DNA of 64,000 nt from Thiorhodococcus mannitoliphagus (GCF_010915725.1 NZ_JAAIJR010000006.1:1-64000); one strand, 5' to 3'; shown: positions 38,534-49,800, counted from the stretch's first letter. The notes: generated from the sequence alone by a model not told the origin. A program made the numbers and translations.

Positions 38534-41152
38534 TCAGTGAGTCCTCGCACAACCGCCTTTATTTGCTGCGGAACGCTCAGGGATGTCACTTCGCTCGGCT
38601 TGACAGGCAATCGGGTCAAGCATTGTCGGTGCCTCCCCAGCGATTTGCCTGCGCCACATCCGCTGGTACAGTCCCTCAATGTTCCTCGCGAAGCGAGCAA
38701 TATCGAAGTAAGGGGCTTTCACGCGAGCGTCGACGAGCTTTTGCCTGATCGCAGTCAAGCGCGCCGGATCAGTCGCCAAATCGCGTGCGAGGATTTCATA
38801 GTCCGACAGATTCTGCACCGTCAACTCCGCCAAGCCCGACGCTTTGAGCAAGCTTGCCGCGACGCGTGACGCGAAGGTGCCACCCAGACAGGTCACCACG
38901 GGGACACCTGCCGATAGCGCGTCTGATGCCGTTGTGTGTGCATTAACCGGGAGCGTGTCCAGAAAGAGGTCTGCCAGACCAAGTCTCGCCAAGTGCTCTG
39001 CCTGCGGGAGCTTCGATGCGAAGATGAGTCGCTCCGGCGCAATCTCGCGTGCAGCCGCCTCCCGCCGCAAACCCTCGCTGACACCCTCCCGGCTCGCGTA
39101 GAGCCAGAGCACGGATTGAGGAATCGCTCGGAGGAGATTACACCAATGATCGAAGACGTCCGGCGTAATCTTGTAGGGCTCGTTGAAACAACAGAACACG
39201 AAGACATCGGCAGGAAGCCCTGCATCTTCGCGCGACGGCTGAGCGGCGATTGAGCGGTGAGGATCAACAGGCGCGTAGGTATCGGGCAGGTAGGCGACCG
39301 CCTCATCATAAAAGGTCGCCTGCTCGGGCGGAACGATCAACGGATCAGCAATCAGGTAGTCGATGAAGGGCACCCCCAGCCCGCCGGGAAACGCGAGCCA
39401 CGATACCTGCAGTGGACAGGGACGCAACGCAAGGATCTCGAGGCGATTATTACTTGTATAGCCCTTCAGATCGACCAGCACATCGATCCCATCGTCGCGA
39501 ATCCGCTGAGCGGCCCGCACATGATTCAGACTGGAAATATCCACGAAGTGCTCGATGGCTTCGCGCAACCGCGTTCGCATCGCGCTACCATCGTCAGGCC
39601 CAGTTGAATAGCCGAAAACTTCGAGCTTGTCGCGATCATGATGTTCGAAGAGTGCCGCTGTCAGATAGGCGGTCGCGTGCTGAAAGAAGTCGTTGGACAG
39701 GTACCCGACTTTCAGCCGTCTCGCGCTGGACGGCGGAGCCGAATCCCCGAGTTCAGTCGCTCGGGCGCTCCATCCTCGATACTTCTGACCGTAAACTCGC
39801 GCGACCGCCTGGAGATCGGCAGCGCTAAGCCCTCGGACCGCAAGCGCTGAAAAAGGAGAGATGATTGACGCATTACCCTCGCGGACCTGCTCGCAGAGCT
39901 TCACTTCGCGACCATCCAAGTCACGCCAATCGCAAAGATAACGCTGCGCTGTCACCAACTGGGCAAGCAGCTTGGGCGGAGGATCTCGCTCAACCCCAAT
40001 CTCTCGCTCAAGAATCTCCTTCGCCTCGGCATAGTGCCCAATCTGCATCAAGAGTTCGACGACATGGGCTACAAGCTCCGAGCCGCGGCGAGCCAAGGCA
40101 CGCGCCTCGCGGATAGCCACTGGCAGCAAGGGATCGCCCTTAGCCAAAGCCCCCGAGTGCACGGGCGCATCCTGATCCGCCTCGTATGCACTCTGAATCA
40201 GGTAGGCGGAAGCGGGCTTCAGCGTTGGAGCCAGCTTGACCGCACGCAGCGCACATTCGAACGCCTCCTTGGGACAGCCACGCATCCTGGCCGCGTCTGC
40301 CAGGTTGTTCCACGTCTCCGCACGCAGCGGGTCGAGGGCGAGAGAGCGCTCGAAAGCGTCGCGCGCTCCTGTCGAGTCCCCTTTGCGCGCCAAGGCAACG
40401 CCGAGATGGTCCCAAACCTCCGCGCGACCAGAGAGCAAGTCAGCCGCGCGGTGCAGCAATGCTGCAGCTTGCACGAAATCACCTCGCGAAAGCCAGCTCA
40501 AGCCCAGCAAGTGGTAAGCTTCCCCCCACTCGGGGTGCTGCTTCAGCTGTGGCTCTAGGACATCGACCAGCTCAGCGAACCGACCCGCTTGATAGCACTT
40601 GATGGCTTGCGCAAATTCCGCCTGCATCGAAGTTTGCGGCGGCGTTGCCACACTCCCCCCAGGAGACCGGTCTGGAAGCTCAGCAGCGGCATCCAGGGTG
40701 ACTGGCGGCTCGAAAGGGTTTGCGCTGGCATCGCCGCCAGAGCTCAGCCGCTCCAAGGCCGGACGCCAACCTGCGGCGAGATCGCCGATGCGGCCGTTGT
40801 CCTGGAGTGACGCAACGAACCCGAGGGCCTCATCGACCCTTCCCAGCTCCACCAAATCGAACAGCAAGGCCGAGGCGAACGTCTCGGATGCAGGATCTTG
40901 CTCGTAGGCTCGCCTGAAATGCGGAATCGAGGCAGCCAAATAGCTAGATTCGAGCAGCGCGACACCCAGATTGAAGGATGCAATGACGCGATTCGACCGC
41001 GCCTTGAGGGCATTCGTGTAACCTGAGATCGCTTTCTCCAGGTCCCCCGAACGATGGGCGAGCAGCCCCTCCTGCAGCGGATCGCGAGCGACGCTCCCGC
41101 GCGTTTGCTCAGCGGAAGACCAAGAAACCGAATAGTTGATCAAAGCAACCAC
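38534..41152 (-). CDS. TPR-GT41 protein (SPINDLY/O-GlcNAc transferase-like)
   Basis: An 872-residue protein. About ten TPR units occupy residues ~25-330, then the GT41 catalytic region (~480-850): KVGYLSNDFFQHATAYL, DDGIDVLVDLKGYTSNNR, HPAT-like PLQVSWLAFPGGLGVPFIDYLIAD, and the UDP-binding TLPVNAHTTASDALSAGVPVVT. Family members put a single sugar on Ser/Thr of proteins or build glycoprotein chains. The start is a GTG with weak ribosome-binding site. Only 10 bases separate it from the divergent PIG-L/GT2 gene. Confidence 0.9.
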   Translation of the reverse strand: MVALINYSVSWSSAEQTRGSVARDPLQEGLLAHRSGDLEKAISGYTNALKARSNRVIASFNLGVALLESSYLAASIPHFRRAYEQDPASETFASALLFDLVELGRVDEALGFVASLQDNGRIGDLAAGWRPALERLSSGGDASANPFEPPVTLDAAAELPDRSPGGSVATPPQTSMQAEFAQAIKCYQAGRFAELVDVLEPQLKQHPEWGEAYHLLGLSWLSRGDFVQAAALLHRAADLLSGRAEVWDHLGVALARKGDSTGARDAFERSLALDPLRAETWNNLADAARMRGCPKEAFECALRAVKLAPTLKPASAYLIQSAYEADQDAPVHSGALAKGDPLLPVAIREARALARRGSELVAHVVELLMQIGHYAEAKEILEREIGVERDPPPKLLAQLVTAQRYLCDWRDLDGREVKLCEQVREGNASIISPFSALAVRGLSAADLQAVARVYGQKYRGWSARATELGDSAPPSSARRLKVGYLSNDFFQHATAYLTAALFEHHDRDKLEVFGYSTGPDDGSAMRTRLREAIEHFVDISSLNHVRAAQRIRDDGIDVLVDLKGYTSNNRLEILALRPCPLQVSWLAFPGGLGVPFIDYLIADPLIVPPEQATFYDEAVAYLPDTYAPVDPHRSIAAQPSREDAGLPADVFVFCCFNEPYKITPDVFDHWCNLLRAIPQSVLWLYASREGVSEGLRREAAAREIAPERLIFASKLPQAEHLARLGLADLFLDTLPVNAHTTASDALSAGVPVVTCLGGTFASRVAASLLKASGLAELTVQNLSDYEILARDLATDPARLTAIRQKLVDARVKAPYFDIARFARNIEGLYQRMWRRQIAGEAPTMLDPIACQAERSDIPERSAANKGGCARTH

Positions 41153-41162
41153 CTAAAAGCTA

Positions 41163-42884
41163 ATGAGAATCCGCGAACACGAATTCGTTCCGTACACCGC
41201 CGAGAGATCCATGCCTGGCGTAAGCGCCCTCATCCTAGCGCCCCACCCCGACGACGAGGTGCTCGGCTGCGGGGGGGCGATTATGCGGCACGTCGCAGCA
41301 AACGACCCAATCCAGGTCGCCATCGTCACGGACGGCGCCTTCGGCAGTGCGCAGGACCGAGCGCATCAGACGCGGACCCGACAGCATGAGAGCCGTTGTG
41401 CCGCCAAGGTGCTGGGTTACGACAACCTCGAATTCTGGGAGCTGCCCGATCGCGGGCTGGCTTACGGCGAGCCGCTGATCCGCCGGATTCTCGCCGCCAT
41501 CGAGGCACAGCGAGCGGAGCTTGTTTACGCACCCTCTTGGTGGGAGATGCATCCGGATCACTTCGTACTGGCGCTCGCAACGGCGGAAGCCATCCGTCGC
41601 TGCTCGCGGCCCTTACGGCTGATGATGTACGAGATCGGCGTTCCCCTGCACCCAAATCGCCTCCTCGACATCACGGATCTGGTCGAGCGTAAAGAGGCCG
41701 CCATCGCCTGCTTCGCGAGCCAGCTCGCGCAGCAGCGCTACGACGAGCACATCCTGGCGCTCAATGCCTACCGCACCTACACGCTGCCATCGAAGGTGCG
41801 CGCCGCAGAGGCCTATCGGATACTCGATCAGGACGAACTGCGTCGCGACCCGATCCGCGCGATCCGACCGGGAATCTACTACACCCAAAACGGATCGAGG
41901 GAAGCGGCCACGCCCCCCTTGGTCTCCATCATCGTCGCCGACAGCAAAGACGGTCATCCTACGGATACGCTGGATTCGATTGCAATCCAAACCTACTCGA
42001 ACATCGAGATCTTGATGCCGCCAGGGGAGCCGCCAATCTGGGACAAGCGCTTTCCTGTCCGTCAACTGGGCACCCAGGACCAACCGACTCCAGCACAATG
42101 GCTCAACCAGGCCTTGGACGCAGCCAACGGCGACTTCATCGCCATCTTGACCGACGACAGTGTGCTCGAGCCGGACCATATCAGCGTCATGGTGGAGGCG
42201 CTCGCCGCCTCGGGATGCACGGGCTGCGGGTATTCGAGCGTGCATGAGGCTAGCGGCGCACCCACGGACAACCTTCCGCAGCCGAGCCCTGGCCAGCTGA
42301 TCGAGCGATTCGAGCTTTGGGGCGGCGCCCAGGTTTCACTCTCGCGCTTTCTGATCGCCCGCAAGCTCATCGAGGGCCAATGCCGCTTCGACGAATCGCT
42401 CGACCATGGGTACGAGTGGGACTTTCTCGTACAGCTCTCACGTCGTACTGCATGCCTGCCCGTTGCGCATTCGAGCGTTCGTGTCAGGCGGCAGGCGCAA
42501 GCGACTGCTCAGTCGAATTCGCTCGATGCGCCTTTCGTAGATCCATCGCTCGATGCCGCCTTCGCCAAATGGCAAGCGACCTGGAGCCCCTCCGAGATGC
42601 GCGCCCTCGTCGCCTGGCAAGGCTCCCGTCGAATCGCGGCCGAGCAATCGGCGCAGCGCCAAGCCGTGGTCCTGGAGGAGCAAACCGCCGCACTTCGGAA
42701 TGCCCAAAGTGATGCCGAGGCGCTGCGCCAACGGCTCGCCGAGGCGCATGCTCGACTGCAACAGTGCACGAGGGAGCTGGAGTCCGCGCACCAGGAAGTC
42801 CACGCCCTGCGTCAATCCACCTCCTGGCGTCTCACCGCGCCTCTGCGCCTCTTGATGACGCGCCTCAAGGGCGCGAAACCTTAG
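41163..42884 (+). CDS. PIG-L deacetylase fused to glycosyltransferase family 2-like domain and coiled coil
   Basis: A 573-residue three-part protein. Residues ~18-215 form a PIG-L/LmbE N-acetylglucosaminyl deacetylase (zinc motif APHPDDEVLGCGG, later WWEMHPDHFV). Residues ~255-450 look like a degenerate GT2 (PLVSIIVADSKDGHPTDTLDSIAIQTYSNIEIL and ANGDFIAILTDDSVLEP, where TDDS replaces the usual DxD region). The last ~100 residues are an Ala/Glu/Gln-rich coiled coil ending in STSWRLTAPLR, a tail common in O-antigen enzymes. It suggests coupled de-N-acetylation and sugar transfer. Confidence 0.87.
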   Translation: MRIREHEFVPYTAERSMPGVSALILAPHPDDEVLGCGGAIMRHVAANDPIQVAIVTDGAFGSAQDRAHQTRTRQHESRCAAKVLGYDNLEFWELPDRGLAYGEPLIRRILAAIEAQRAELVYAPSWWEMHPDHFVLALATAEAIRRCSRPLRLMMYEIGVPLHPNRLLDITDLVERKEAAIACFASQLAQQRYDEHILALNAYRTYTLPSKVRAAEAYRILDQDELRRDPIRAIRPGIYYTQNGSREAATPPLVSIIVADSKDGHPTDTLDSIAIQTYSNIEILMPPGEPPIWDKRFPVRQLGTQDQPTPAQWLNQALDAANGDFIAILTDDSVLEPDHISVMVEALAASGCTGCGYSSVHEASGAPTDNLPQPSPGQLIERFELWGGAQVSLSRFLIARKLIEGQCRFDESLDHGYEWDFLVQLSRRTACLPVAHSSVRVRRQAQATAQSNSLDAPFVDPSLDAAFAKWQATWSPSEMRALVAWQGSRRIAAEQSAQRQAVVLEEQTAALRNAQSDAEALRQRLAEAHARLQQCTRELESAHQEVHALRQSTSWRLTAPLRLLMTRLKGAKP

Positions 42885-42942
42885 CGCGATCAACCCCGCC
42901 GAGTTCTGCACGACGACAGCGCCCGGAGCGCTTGCGAGCCAA

Positions 42943-44223
42943 CTATCGATAGAAGATGTCGCGGTACGCCGTATAGAGGGCGATGGTCAGCAACGGCATC
43001 ACGACGAGCAGGCCGAGCATCAAGGGCAGCATAGCCACGATGACCAGCACCAAGGCGACGAGGCCGTAGACCAGAAACGGCAGGATGTTCTTCAGACAGC
43101 CCATGAAGCTCAGCTTGAATGCCTGGAGCACGGGCACATCGTTCAGCGCGACAAGCGCAGGGGCGAAGAACATCGCCATGGCCAAGGGGATACCCAAGAG
43201 CAGCGCAAAGAGGACCGGCAGCAGGAAGCTCGGGGCTGTCGCCATGGACTCCAGGTCCGACGGATTCATGGTCGCACCAGGCGCCATCATCCCGGACGTG
43301 CCGATCATGACGGCAAAAAGCCCACCGATGATGATCACGATGAGAAACGCGAAGAGCAGGTAGACGACACCCACCAAGGCGAGCGGACCCGGCTTCTCAG
43401 AAATCCCAGCGAAGAGACGGCTGACAGAGAAGCCCTCACCCTGATGCTGGGCGTGCGCACCCATGATGAGGCCAGCGGTCAGCATCGGTCCCAAGATGGT
43501 CGTCGCCAAGCTGCCAACGAATGGCACGATGCTGAGTAGGATCACGATGAGGTAGAAGAGCAGCAGGGCACCGATCCAACCGCCGGGCGCATCCTTGAAC
43601 AGTTCCCATGCCTCAGCGATCCAGCCCCAGCCACGCCCCGCCTCGACGGCTCTCGGCGGATAGAGCCTATCCTCGCCGCCGCTCTCCAGCAGAGGCGGAG
43701 TCAGATCGGCCCCAGGCGGTGCATAGGGATTCTGAGCGCCGCTCTCCGCCCCTTGAGACTGGCCGTGTGACTCCAAGTAGCGCTCCACCACGACACCGCA
43801 GGCCTGACAGACACCGGTTAGATCCGACACCTCGGCCGCACCGCATTTCGGACAGACCGACCAACTGCCATCGGACTTGGGGCTCGGCTTGGCGCTGCGC
43901 TCCGTGCGCTTCGCCAACCCCAGCGGCTTGGGCTTCTCCGTCGGTTCGGCATAAGGTCGCAATAGCGAAGCCTCCTGGGGGGCCACCGTATTCTGCGGCT
44001 CGATCGTAATCACCAGCCCGACAGCGGTCATTGCCGCCCGATAGCGCTCGGCGTCCTCGGCGCCAAGATTCTGCTTCAGCACCCGCCCGCCCCCCTTCAG
44101 AATGAGGTCGCGAGCGGTTTCTTCCTTCATGCGAAATTTCTTCGCGAGGCGCGGTACGACCTCGGAAAGCTCCTGCCCAGGCAGCAGATTGCCCGAGTAG
44201 ATAATTCGATACTGTGCTTCCAC
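42943..44223 (-). CDS. Zinc-ribbon polytopic membrane protein (BPSS1780-like)
   Basis: A 426-residue protein. The N-terminal ~75 residues form an alpha/beta domain (YRIIYSGNLLPGQEL); a zinc ribbon CPKCGAAEVSDLTGVCQACG lies at ~124-143; residues ~195-426 hold about six TM helices separated by short loops, the BPSS1780-type membrane region. Start is a GTG with AGGAGA upstream. Function unknown. It is 27 bases downstream of the SEC-C gene on the same strand. Confidence 0.8.
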   Translation of the reverse strand: MEAQYRIIYSGNLLPGQELSEVVPRLAKKFRMKEETARDLILKGGGRVLKQNLGAEDAERYRAAMTAVGLVITIEPQNTVAPQEASLLRPYAEPTEKPKPLGLAKRTERSAKPSPKSDGSWSVCPKCGAAEVSDLTGVCQACGVVVERYLESHGQSQGAESGAQNPYAPPGADLTPPLLESGGEDRLYPPRAVEAGRGWGWIAEAWELFKDAPGGWIGALLLFYLIVILLSIVPFVGSLATTILGPMLTAGLIMGAHAQHQGEGFSVSRLFAGISEKPGPLALVGVVYLLFAFLIVIIIGGLFAVMIGTSGMMAPGATMNPSDLESMATAPSFLLPVLFALLLGIPLAMAMFFAPALVALNDVPVLQAFKLSFMGCLKNILPFLVYGLVALVLVIVAMLPLMLGLLVVMPLLTIALYTAYRDIFYR

Positions 44224-44250
44224 GTTAAGTCTCCTGTGGTCGGTGGAGCA

Positions 44251-46242
44251 TCATCTGACCGTACAGCGCTTCAGCCAAGCCAAAATGCCTGGCTCGGCAG
44301 CCCAAACGTCCAGCATGGCCTCCCGATACAGCCAGGCCTGGTCGTCTCCACCAGGGGCCACGCCCAGAGGGCTCAGACGCGGCTGTTTGATGCGCTTGCG
44401 CGTCAAGTATTGAGGAATCCGAGGTAAGCGTCGAATCGCCGTCTTCAGCGCGCTGCGCGCGCGGTCCTGACGACCCAGCCGATAGAGCGCCAGCACCTCG
44501 CCGTAGGCGAGATCGGCCAGCAGATCGTCCGGGAAACGTTGCGCCAAGGCCACGGCGCGCTCGTCCTCGCCATCGCGCAGATAGTGGTTCATGAGTTCGG
44601 CTCGCGCCCCATGATTATCCTGCGGATTGAGGCGCAGCAACGTCTCGAGCGTCCCGATGGCGTCAGCGTGCTGCCCTTCTTGAGATTGCGAGAGGTAGCG
44701 TCGGAACAGTAGCCGCAGTGCCGGCCGATTGACCTTACAGGACCATGGCAGGAAACGCGGGTCATCGGCGGGTAGCGCGGCCTGCAGGATCTCCCAGGCG
44801 CGATCCAGCAGCGGCCGAAGCAAGGCGTGGGAAATCCACGGCAAGGAGCTTTCCGGATGCTCGTAGAGCGCCGTGGCCAGATCATCGAGCACATCCAGGC
44901 TATCCGCCAACTCCGGATGACCGAGCAGGTAGTCCACCCAGGTCGAGTCCTCCCACATATCGGCCCCGACTTGCAGTGTTAACTGCGTCGATACAGGCTT
45001 TCCGACCGGATAGAGGGCTCGCCAAAAAGACTCGGATTGGCGCGACCTTGCCGGCGGTCGCAGCGCCACGGCAAGGCCCCGCGGCATCATGGAGCCGACC
45101 GAGGGTCGATCGGCCGGGTTCGTCTTGGGGACACCGCGGACATTAGCCGCCGCGCCAGCATCGTCAATGTCGAAGAGATCGGGCTGCTCGACCCGCGCGG
45201 ACGCCTTGGATGCCGCCTTGATCGCAGCCAGTGCGTAGTGTGGCAACGGCCTCGCCGCGATCACCGCCATCCAATCCGTGAAATCCACGAGCGCCGGATC
45301 CAGAACGTCCGCATGGCTGCTCACCATGGCGTCCTGGGGGTCGAGCACGGCCCGCTCGAGGAAGTCCATGAAGCCCTCGTCGCGGTAGCCCAAACGACGC
45401 AGCTTATGGAGCCAAAAGCGCGCCCGCTCGCGCGCCAGCCAATCCTTGTGCTGCGCCGCCAGCAGGGTGATCTCCAGAAGGGCCGTGCTGGGATTGTCCG
45501 GATTACTGCGCAATGCGGCCGTGAAGGCGCTCTCGGCCTCGGCATAATCCCCTTCATCGATATGGATGGTGCTGCGACGCTGCCAAGCCGCCGCCTGCAA
45601 ATCGCGGCTGCCCTCGTTGCAGACGCGGTCGAGAAAGACGCGCTTCTTGCGCCAATGGTCGAGTCTGTCGTAGGCATCGCAGAGGATGTCGAGCGCTGGC
45701 TCGAAGCGGGCGTTCAGCTCATCGAGCGGACCCGCGAAGAGCGGCTCCAGGAGCGCGACCACGCGCCCCGGCCGGTCATCATCCAGCCAGCGATCGGCGA
45801 TCTTGGCAAGCAAGGGCCCTGGCACCGCATCCAGCGCCAGCGCTTCGCGCAGTGCGCCCTCCGGCAGCTCGTCGAGGAGAATCTCCCAGATCAGCTCGCT
45901 GGAGAGTTCCGGCATATCATCGACATTGCCGCAGCAGCTCGCGTAGCTAAGGCCCGAACCACAGGAGCAGGGTGCCTCGGGGGCCGGGGCATCCATGGGA
46001 ACGGGCTGGAAGGCATTGGCTGGCTGAGGCGTTGCGTTCCAGATCACGGTCGCGAGCAGCGTCGCAAGCCGCTGGACCTCAAGCAGATCGAGATGGGCAT
46101 CCATCAGCCCGAGGGTCTCGGGGATGCTTGTCCGCGCCCAGTCCAGGAAGGCGTCTTGATCAGGTCGCGTCAGGATCTTTCTGACCGCCGCTACGATGAC
46201 CTGCTCGAAATGCTCGGCATCGGCCGTCTCTTGGTGGAACAT
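44251..46242 (-). CDS. SEC-C motif/TPR protein
   Basis: A 663-residue protein. A SEC-C zinc motif, CSCGSGLSYASCCG, occurs near residue ~95, and the remainder is helical repeats (TPR-like, e.g. IDEGDYAEAESAFTAALRSNPDNPS and ETLLRLNPQDNHGARAEL). Proteins of this build often act as scaffolds. I selected 46242 because GGAGG lies 7 bases ahead; the upstream start at 46287 lacks such a site. The gap to the STAND gene (46243-46865) contains the divergent promoter region and one MITE-like copy. Confidence 0.82.
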   Translation of the reverse strand: MFHQETADAEHFEQVIVAAVRKILTRPDQDAFLDWARTSIPETLGLMDAHLDLLEVQRLATLLATVIWNATPQPANAFQPVPMDAPAPEAPCSCGSGLSYASCCGNVDDMPELSSELIWEILLDELPEGALREALALDAVPGPLLAKIADRWLDDDRPGRVVALLEPLFAGPLDELNARFEPALDILCDAYDRLDHWRKKRVFLDRVCNEGSRDLQAAAWQRRSTIHIDEGDYAEAESAFTAALRSNPDNPSTALLEITLLAAQHKDWLARERARFWLHKLRRLGYRDEGFMDFLERAVLDPQDAMVSSHADVLDPALVDFTDWMAVIAARPLPHYALAAIKAASKASARVEQPDLFDIDDAGAAANVRGVPKTNPADRPSVGSMMPRGLAVALRPPARSRQSESFWRALYPVGKPVSTQLTLQVGADMWEDSTWVDYLLGHPELADSLDVLDDLATALYEHPESSLPWISHALLRPLLDRAWEILQAALPADDPRFLPWSCKVNRPALRLLFRRYLSQSQEGQHADAIGTLETLLRLNPQDNHGARAELMNHYLRDGEDERAVALAQRFPDDLLADLAYGEVLALYRLGRQDRARSALKTAIRRLPRIPQYLTRKRIKQPRLSPLGVAPGGDDQAWLYREAMLDVWAAEPGILAWLKRCTVR

Positions 46243-46691
46243 TTCAGGTTCCTCCATTGGTGGGAAGCTGCCGATGAGGACGGCCACCTCCGCGAATCAG
46301 GGTCGCCATTCTTCCATTGCCACGCGGTTCGAAAGCATCGCTGAGACTGTGATACGCCCGCTCGTGTCGCCTCACCATGACCAAGTGAGCGCCCATCCAC
46401 CACCGCGCCGACAGAGGCCATGCATGGCCCGACATGCTTAGGCCCTTGGAGCCTTTGAAAACAGAGCGACGCGAACACCCAGCGAGCCAATCGCGAGCCG
46501 GCCGAATACCGAAATCGCATCCACTTCGCGTCTCCCTAGAGGCACTTATCACCTCTGATACAACCAAATTGCATTGTACCCTGCGATTCCGGCTTTGTGT
46601 CGGCAGGGGATGCGATCGCCTTCGCGAAACCCAGCCAGGCGCGGCGTCCGCTCCGCTGCCGGGTGCTGGACAGGAGCAAGCCTTCAAGCTA

Positions 46692-46792
46692 AGAGAGCGC
46701 CCATCAATTATTTCCCGCTGCGAGCGATGCCGCCCGAAATCCCCCCTAGCCCCCCTTTGCGAAAGGGGGGAAGTTGTTGATGGACACTTTCT
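46692..46792. mobile_element. MITE-like element, copy 1
   Basis: 101 bp with imperfect ~25-bp terminal inverted repeats (AGAGAGCGCCCATCAATTAT at the left; the right end TTGTTGATGGACACTTTCT is its near complement). The centre is CCCCCCTTTGCGAAAGGGGGG, a strong palindrome. It is identical in length to copy 2 at 51738-51838 and differs at 6 positions in the 105 bases compared. Confidence 0.75.
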
Positions 46793-46865
46793 AAAGGCAT
46801 CTCCCAAACAAAGCCCACAACAAGCATCACCGGCAGACAGCACAAGCCATGACAGAGCCCAAGAC

Positions 46866-49800
46866 ATGACAGAGCCTAATGTTCGGATCTTCATCTCCTC
46901 CCCGTCGGATGTCGAGCACGAGCGCGCCCTCCTCAAGGACGTCATCCACACCCTGGCCCAAGAGTATCTGCCCTACTTCAATTTGCAGGCCGTGCTCTGG
47001 GAAGAAGAGGCACTGACCGCGGTACGAAGCTTCCAAGCGGGGCTGCTGCGCCCTTCCGAATGCGAGATCGTCATCGTCATGCTCTGGACTCGACTCGGCA
47101 CCCCGCTGGCCGATGATCCCTACGGCGGCATGACCGGGACGGAGTGGGAGTTCGTCGATGCGATCGAGGCCTCGGCGCGCGACGGCTCCCCAGAAGTGCT
47201 GGTCTATCAGAAGACCTCCCCGCGCTTTGTCGACATCAACAACCCGGAAGCCATTCGCGGTGCCGTCTCGGATCGCGAGCGGCTCGAAGGCTTCTTCCGC
47301 GCGCATTTCTTCAATCCGGACGGCAGCTTCCGGCGCGCCTTCCGCCAGTTCGATAGCGACGCGGCCTTTCGCGATCTGGTCGAGACCCAGCTGCGCAAGC
47401 TCCTCAACCGCCGCATCAGTGCGGAGCGCCGTTTCGCGGCCGGGACCAGCGATTGGCGCGGCAGCCCCTTCCGGGCGGGGCGGCCCTTCGACATCAGCGA
47501 CGAGCGTATCTTCACCGGGCGCGAGACCGAGACGCGCGACCTGATCGCCAAGCTCGACGCCATGCGAAACCAGCGACAAGGCCCGCTCCTGATCACCGGG
47601 CCCAGCGGCGCGGGCAAGTCCTCCTTGGTGCGTGCCGGACTGCTGCCCCATCTCGTGCGCCCCTTCCTCTTCTCCGGCCTCTCGAGCTGCCGTTGGTGCC
47701 TCGTCGATCTGCAGACAGCCGTGGACCCCATCGTCGCCCTGACGCACGCGCTGGAAGCCCCCAAGGCCCTGGGTGTCGCGCTGTCCAAGCTGGGACTGGA
47801 CGCCGAGCAGCTCGCGCGTCTCCTGGCGACCGAGCCGGAGGTTGGAGCGGCGCAGATCCGCGCCGCGCTGGACCAGGCGGAGCGCGAGCACAGCGGCGTC
47901 CTCACGGGAACAGACAGCGGACCTCAGCTCGCGATCATCCTGGATCCACTCGACCCCCTCCTCAGCGCCGAGGGACAAGCCGCCGGCGCGGCGGAGGCGC
48001 TGTTCAGGGCAATGTCCGCGCTCGCCCGGCAGGACGGCATCTGGGTCATCGCCACCGTGCGGAGTGATCTGCTACCACGGATGCAAGTGATGTCTCAAGC
48101 CTTGGATGCGCTGGATACCCAGGGCTTCTACCGACTCGAACCGCCCGCGCCCAGCCGGATCCGGCAGATCTTGGAGATCCCAGCCCGCGTCGCCGGTATC
48201 GAATACGAAGAGCGAGGGAGCACGACCAAGACCGGATTGGCCGATGCCCTGGAGGCGGATGCCAGCGTCACGCCCCATTGGCTCCCGCTCTTGGAGCAGA
48301 CACTGACCGATCTCTATGAAAGCGCGCTGGCGAGCACGAAGGAAGGCGAGCAGACACCGCTCTTGAAGCTGCAAGATTATCGACGCCTGGGCGGGCTCCG
48401 CGGATCCGTTGTGCGCACTGCGGATAGGCTGTGGGAGACATTGACCGCGGACGGCCGCGCCGCGCTGCCCAGGCTCTGCCGCGCCCTCATTGGTGTCGAC
48501 GGCGCGGGCGGGCCGCATCCCCGGCCCCGCGCGGCGGACCTCGCAACCCTGCTCCGAGATCCCGGCTGCAGCGAGCTGCTGGCGCTGCTCATCGACGCCC
48601 GTCTCGTCGTCGCGGAGGCGCGCGAGGACACCGCGAGATCAAGGCCCTGCCCGACGCCAGAACTTGGCTTGCTCGGCTACTTTCGGGACGCCCTTGTCCA
48701 GACCCGGGACGAATGGTGGGCGCGCCTCCGGCTGAAGGACAAGACCGAAGGACTCGACGCCCTCTTGGACGCCCCGCCGTCGACTGACCGAAACGGCGAG
48801 ACAGATCGCCCGCATAGCACCCAGCGGGGCGACTACCAGCCCACCGCTCAGCTGTCCCATCCGGCCTTGATCGAGCAGTGGCAGCCCATCCAAGCCTGGC
48901 TCAAGGACCCCGAGAATCGACGCAGGCTCGCGCTGCGCAGCCAGATCTCACGCCAGGCCCAGCTCTGGAAACGCACGGACTGCAACCGTGAGTATCTGCT
49001 CGGTGAGGTCGGCTTCGCGGCAGCCCAAGGTTTCGCCGAGTCTTTCGCCGATGAACTCGAGCCACTGGAGCGAGAGTTTCTCGACCACTCCAAGTCCTTC
49101 ATCCACTTCGAGCGCCGACGCAACCGCTTGACCATCGGATCGACCCTCAGCCTGCTGCTCCTCTTCGCAAGCGTGGCGACCTATGCACTCTGGGACGCGC
49201 GCCACGAGGCCAAGCTCAACGTCCAGCGCAGCCAGCTGCATGAGGCCGATATCGCCATCGATCGAGGTAACACGCCGCGGGCCATGGGTCTCGCCTGGGA
49301 CGCTGGCCCCTATCTTCCAGAAGCGGCCGTCGACCGCATCGCAAACGCCATCGCGGGCAATCGGCTCCTCGCCATGGCCCAACCAGCGGGCGGCGCGCAG
49401 GCCAAGCCGATTGCGCCCGCCTTCCGTGACGACGGCGAGGCCCTGGTCACCTTCTCACGCGAGCACGGCGCCCAGCGCTGGCGTCTGACGGCCGGACGTT
49501 ACCGACCCGAGGATGATCTCTCCGGGCCTGAGCTGCCGATCCACAGCCTGCGCATCGCGGGTCAAGGCAATGGGGCCAAGACGCTGGGCCTGGGCATCTC
49601 TGGTATCTGGCAGCTCCCGGCCAAGGCCGACCAGCCGCCTACCTGGCCCTGCGGCGTGCCAGAAAGCTTCGATGCAGCAATGGATACCGAGGGGCGTTAC
49701 CTGCTGATCTCCTATGAAACCGAAGCCAAACAGGATGCGCTCTGTCTCCTGGATCTGACCAAACCGGGCGACACCAAGTGGCGCAAGGTCTTTCCCGAAG

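Noticed and set aside
46741-46770. CCCCCCTTTGCGAAAGGGGGG as an intrinsic terminator for the SEC-C gene
   Set aside because: It is upstream of both divergent genes and belongs to the 101-bp element repeated at 51738; not a 3' end.
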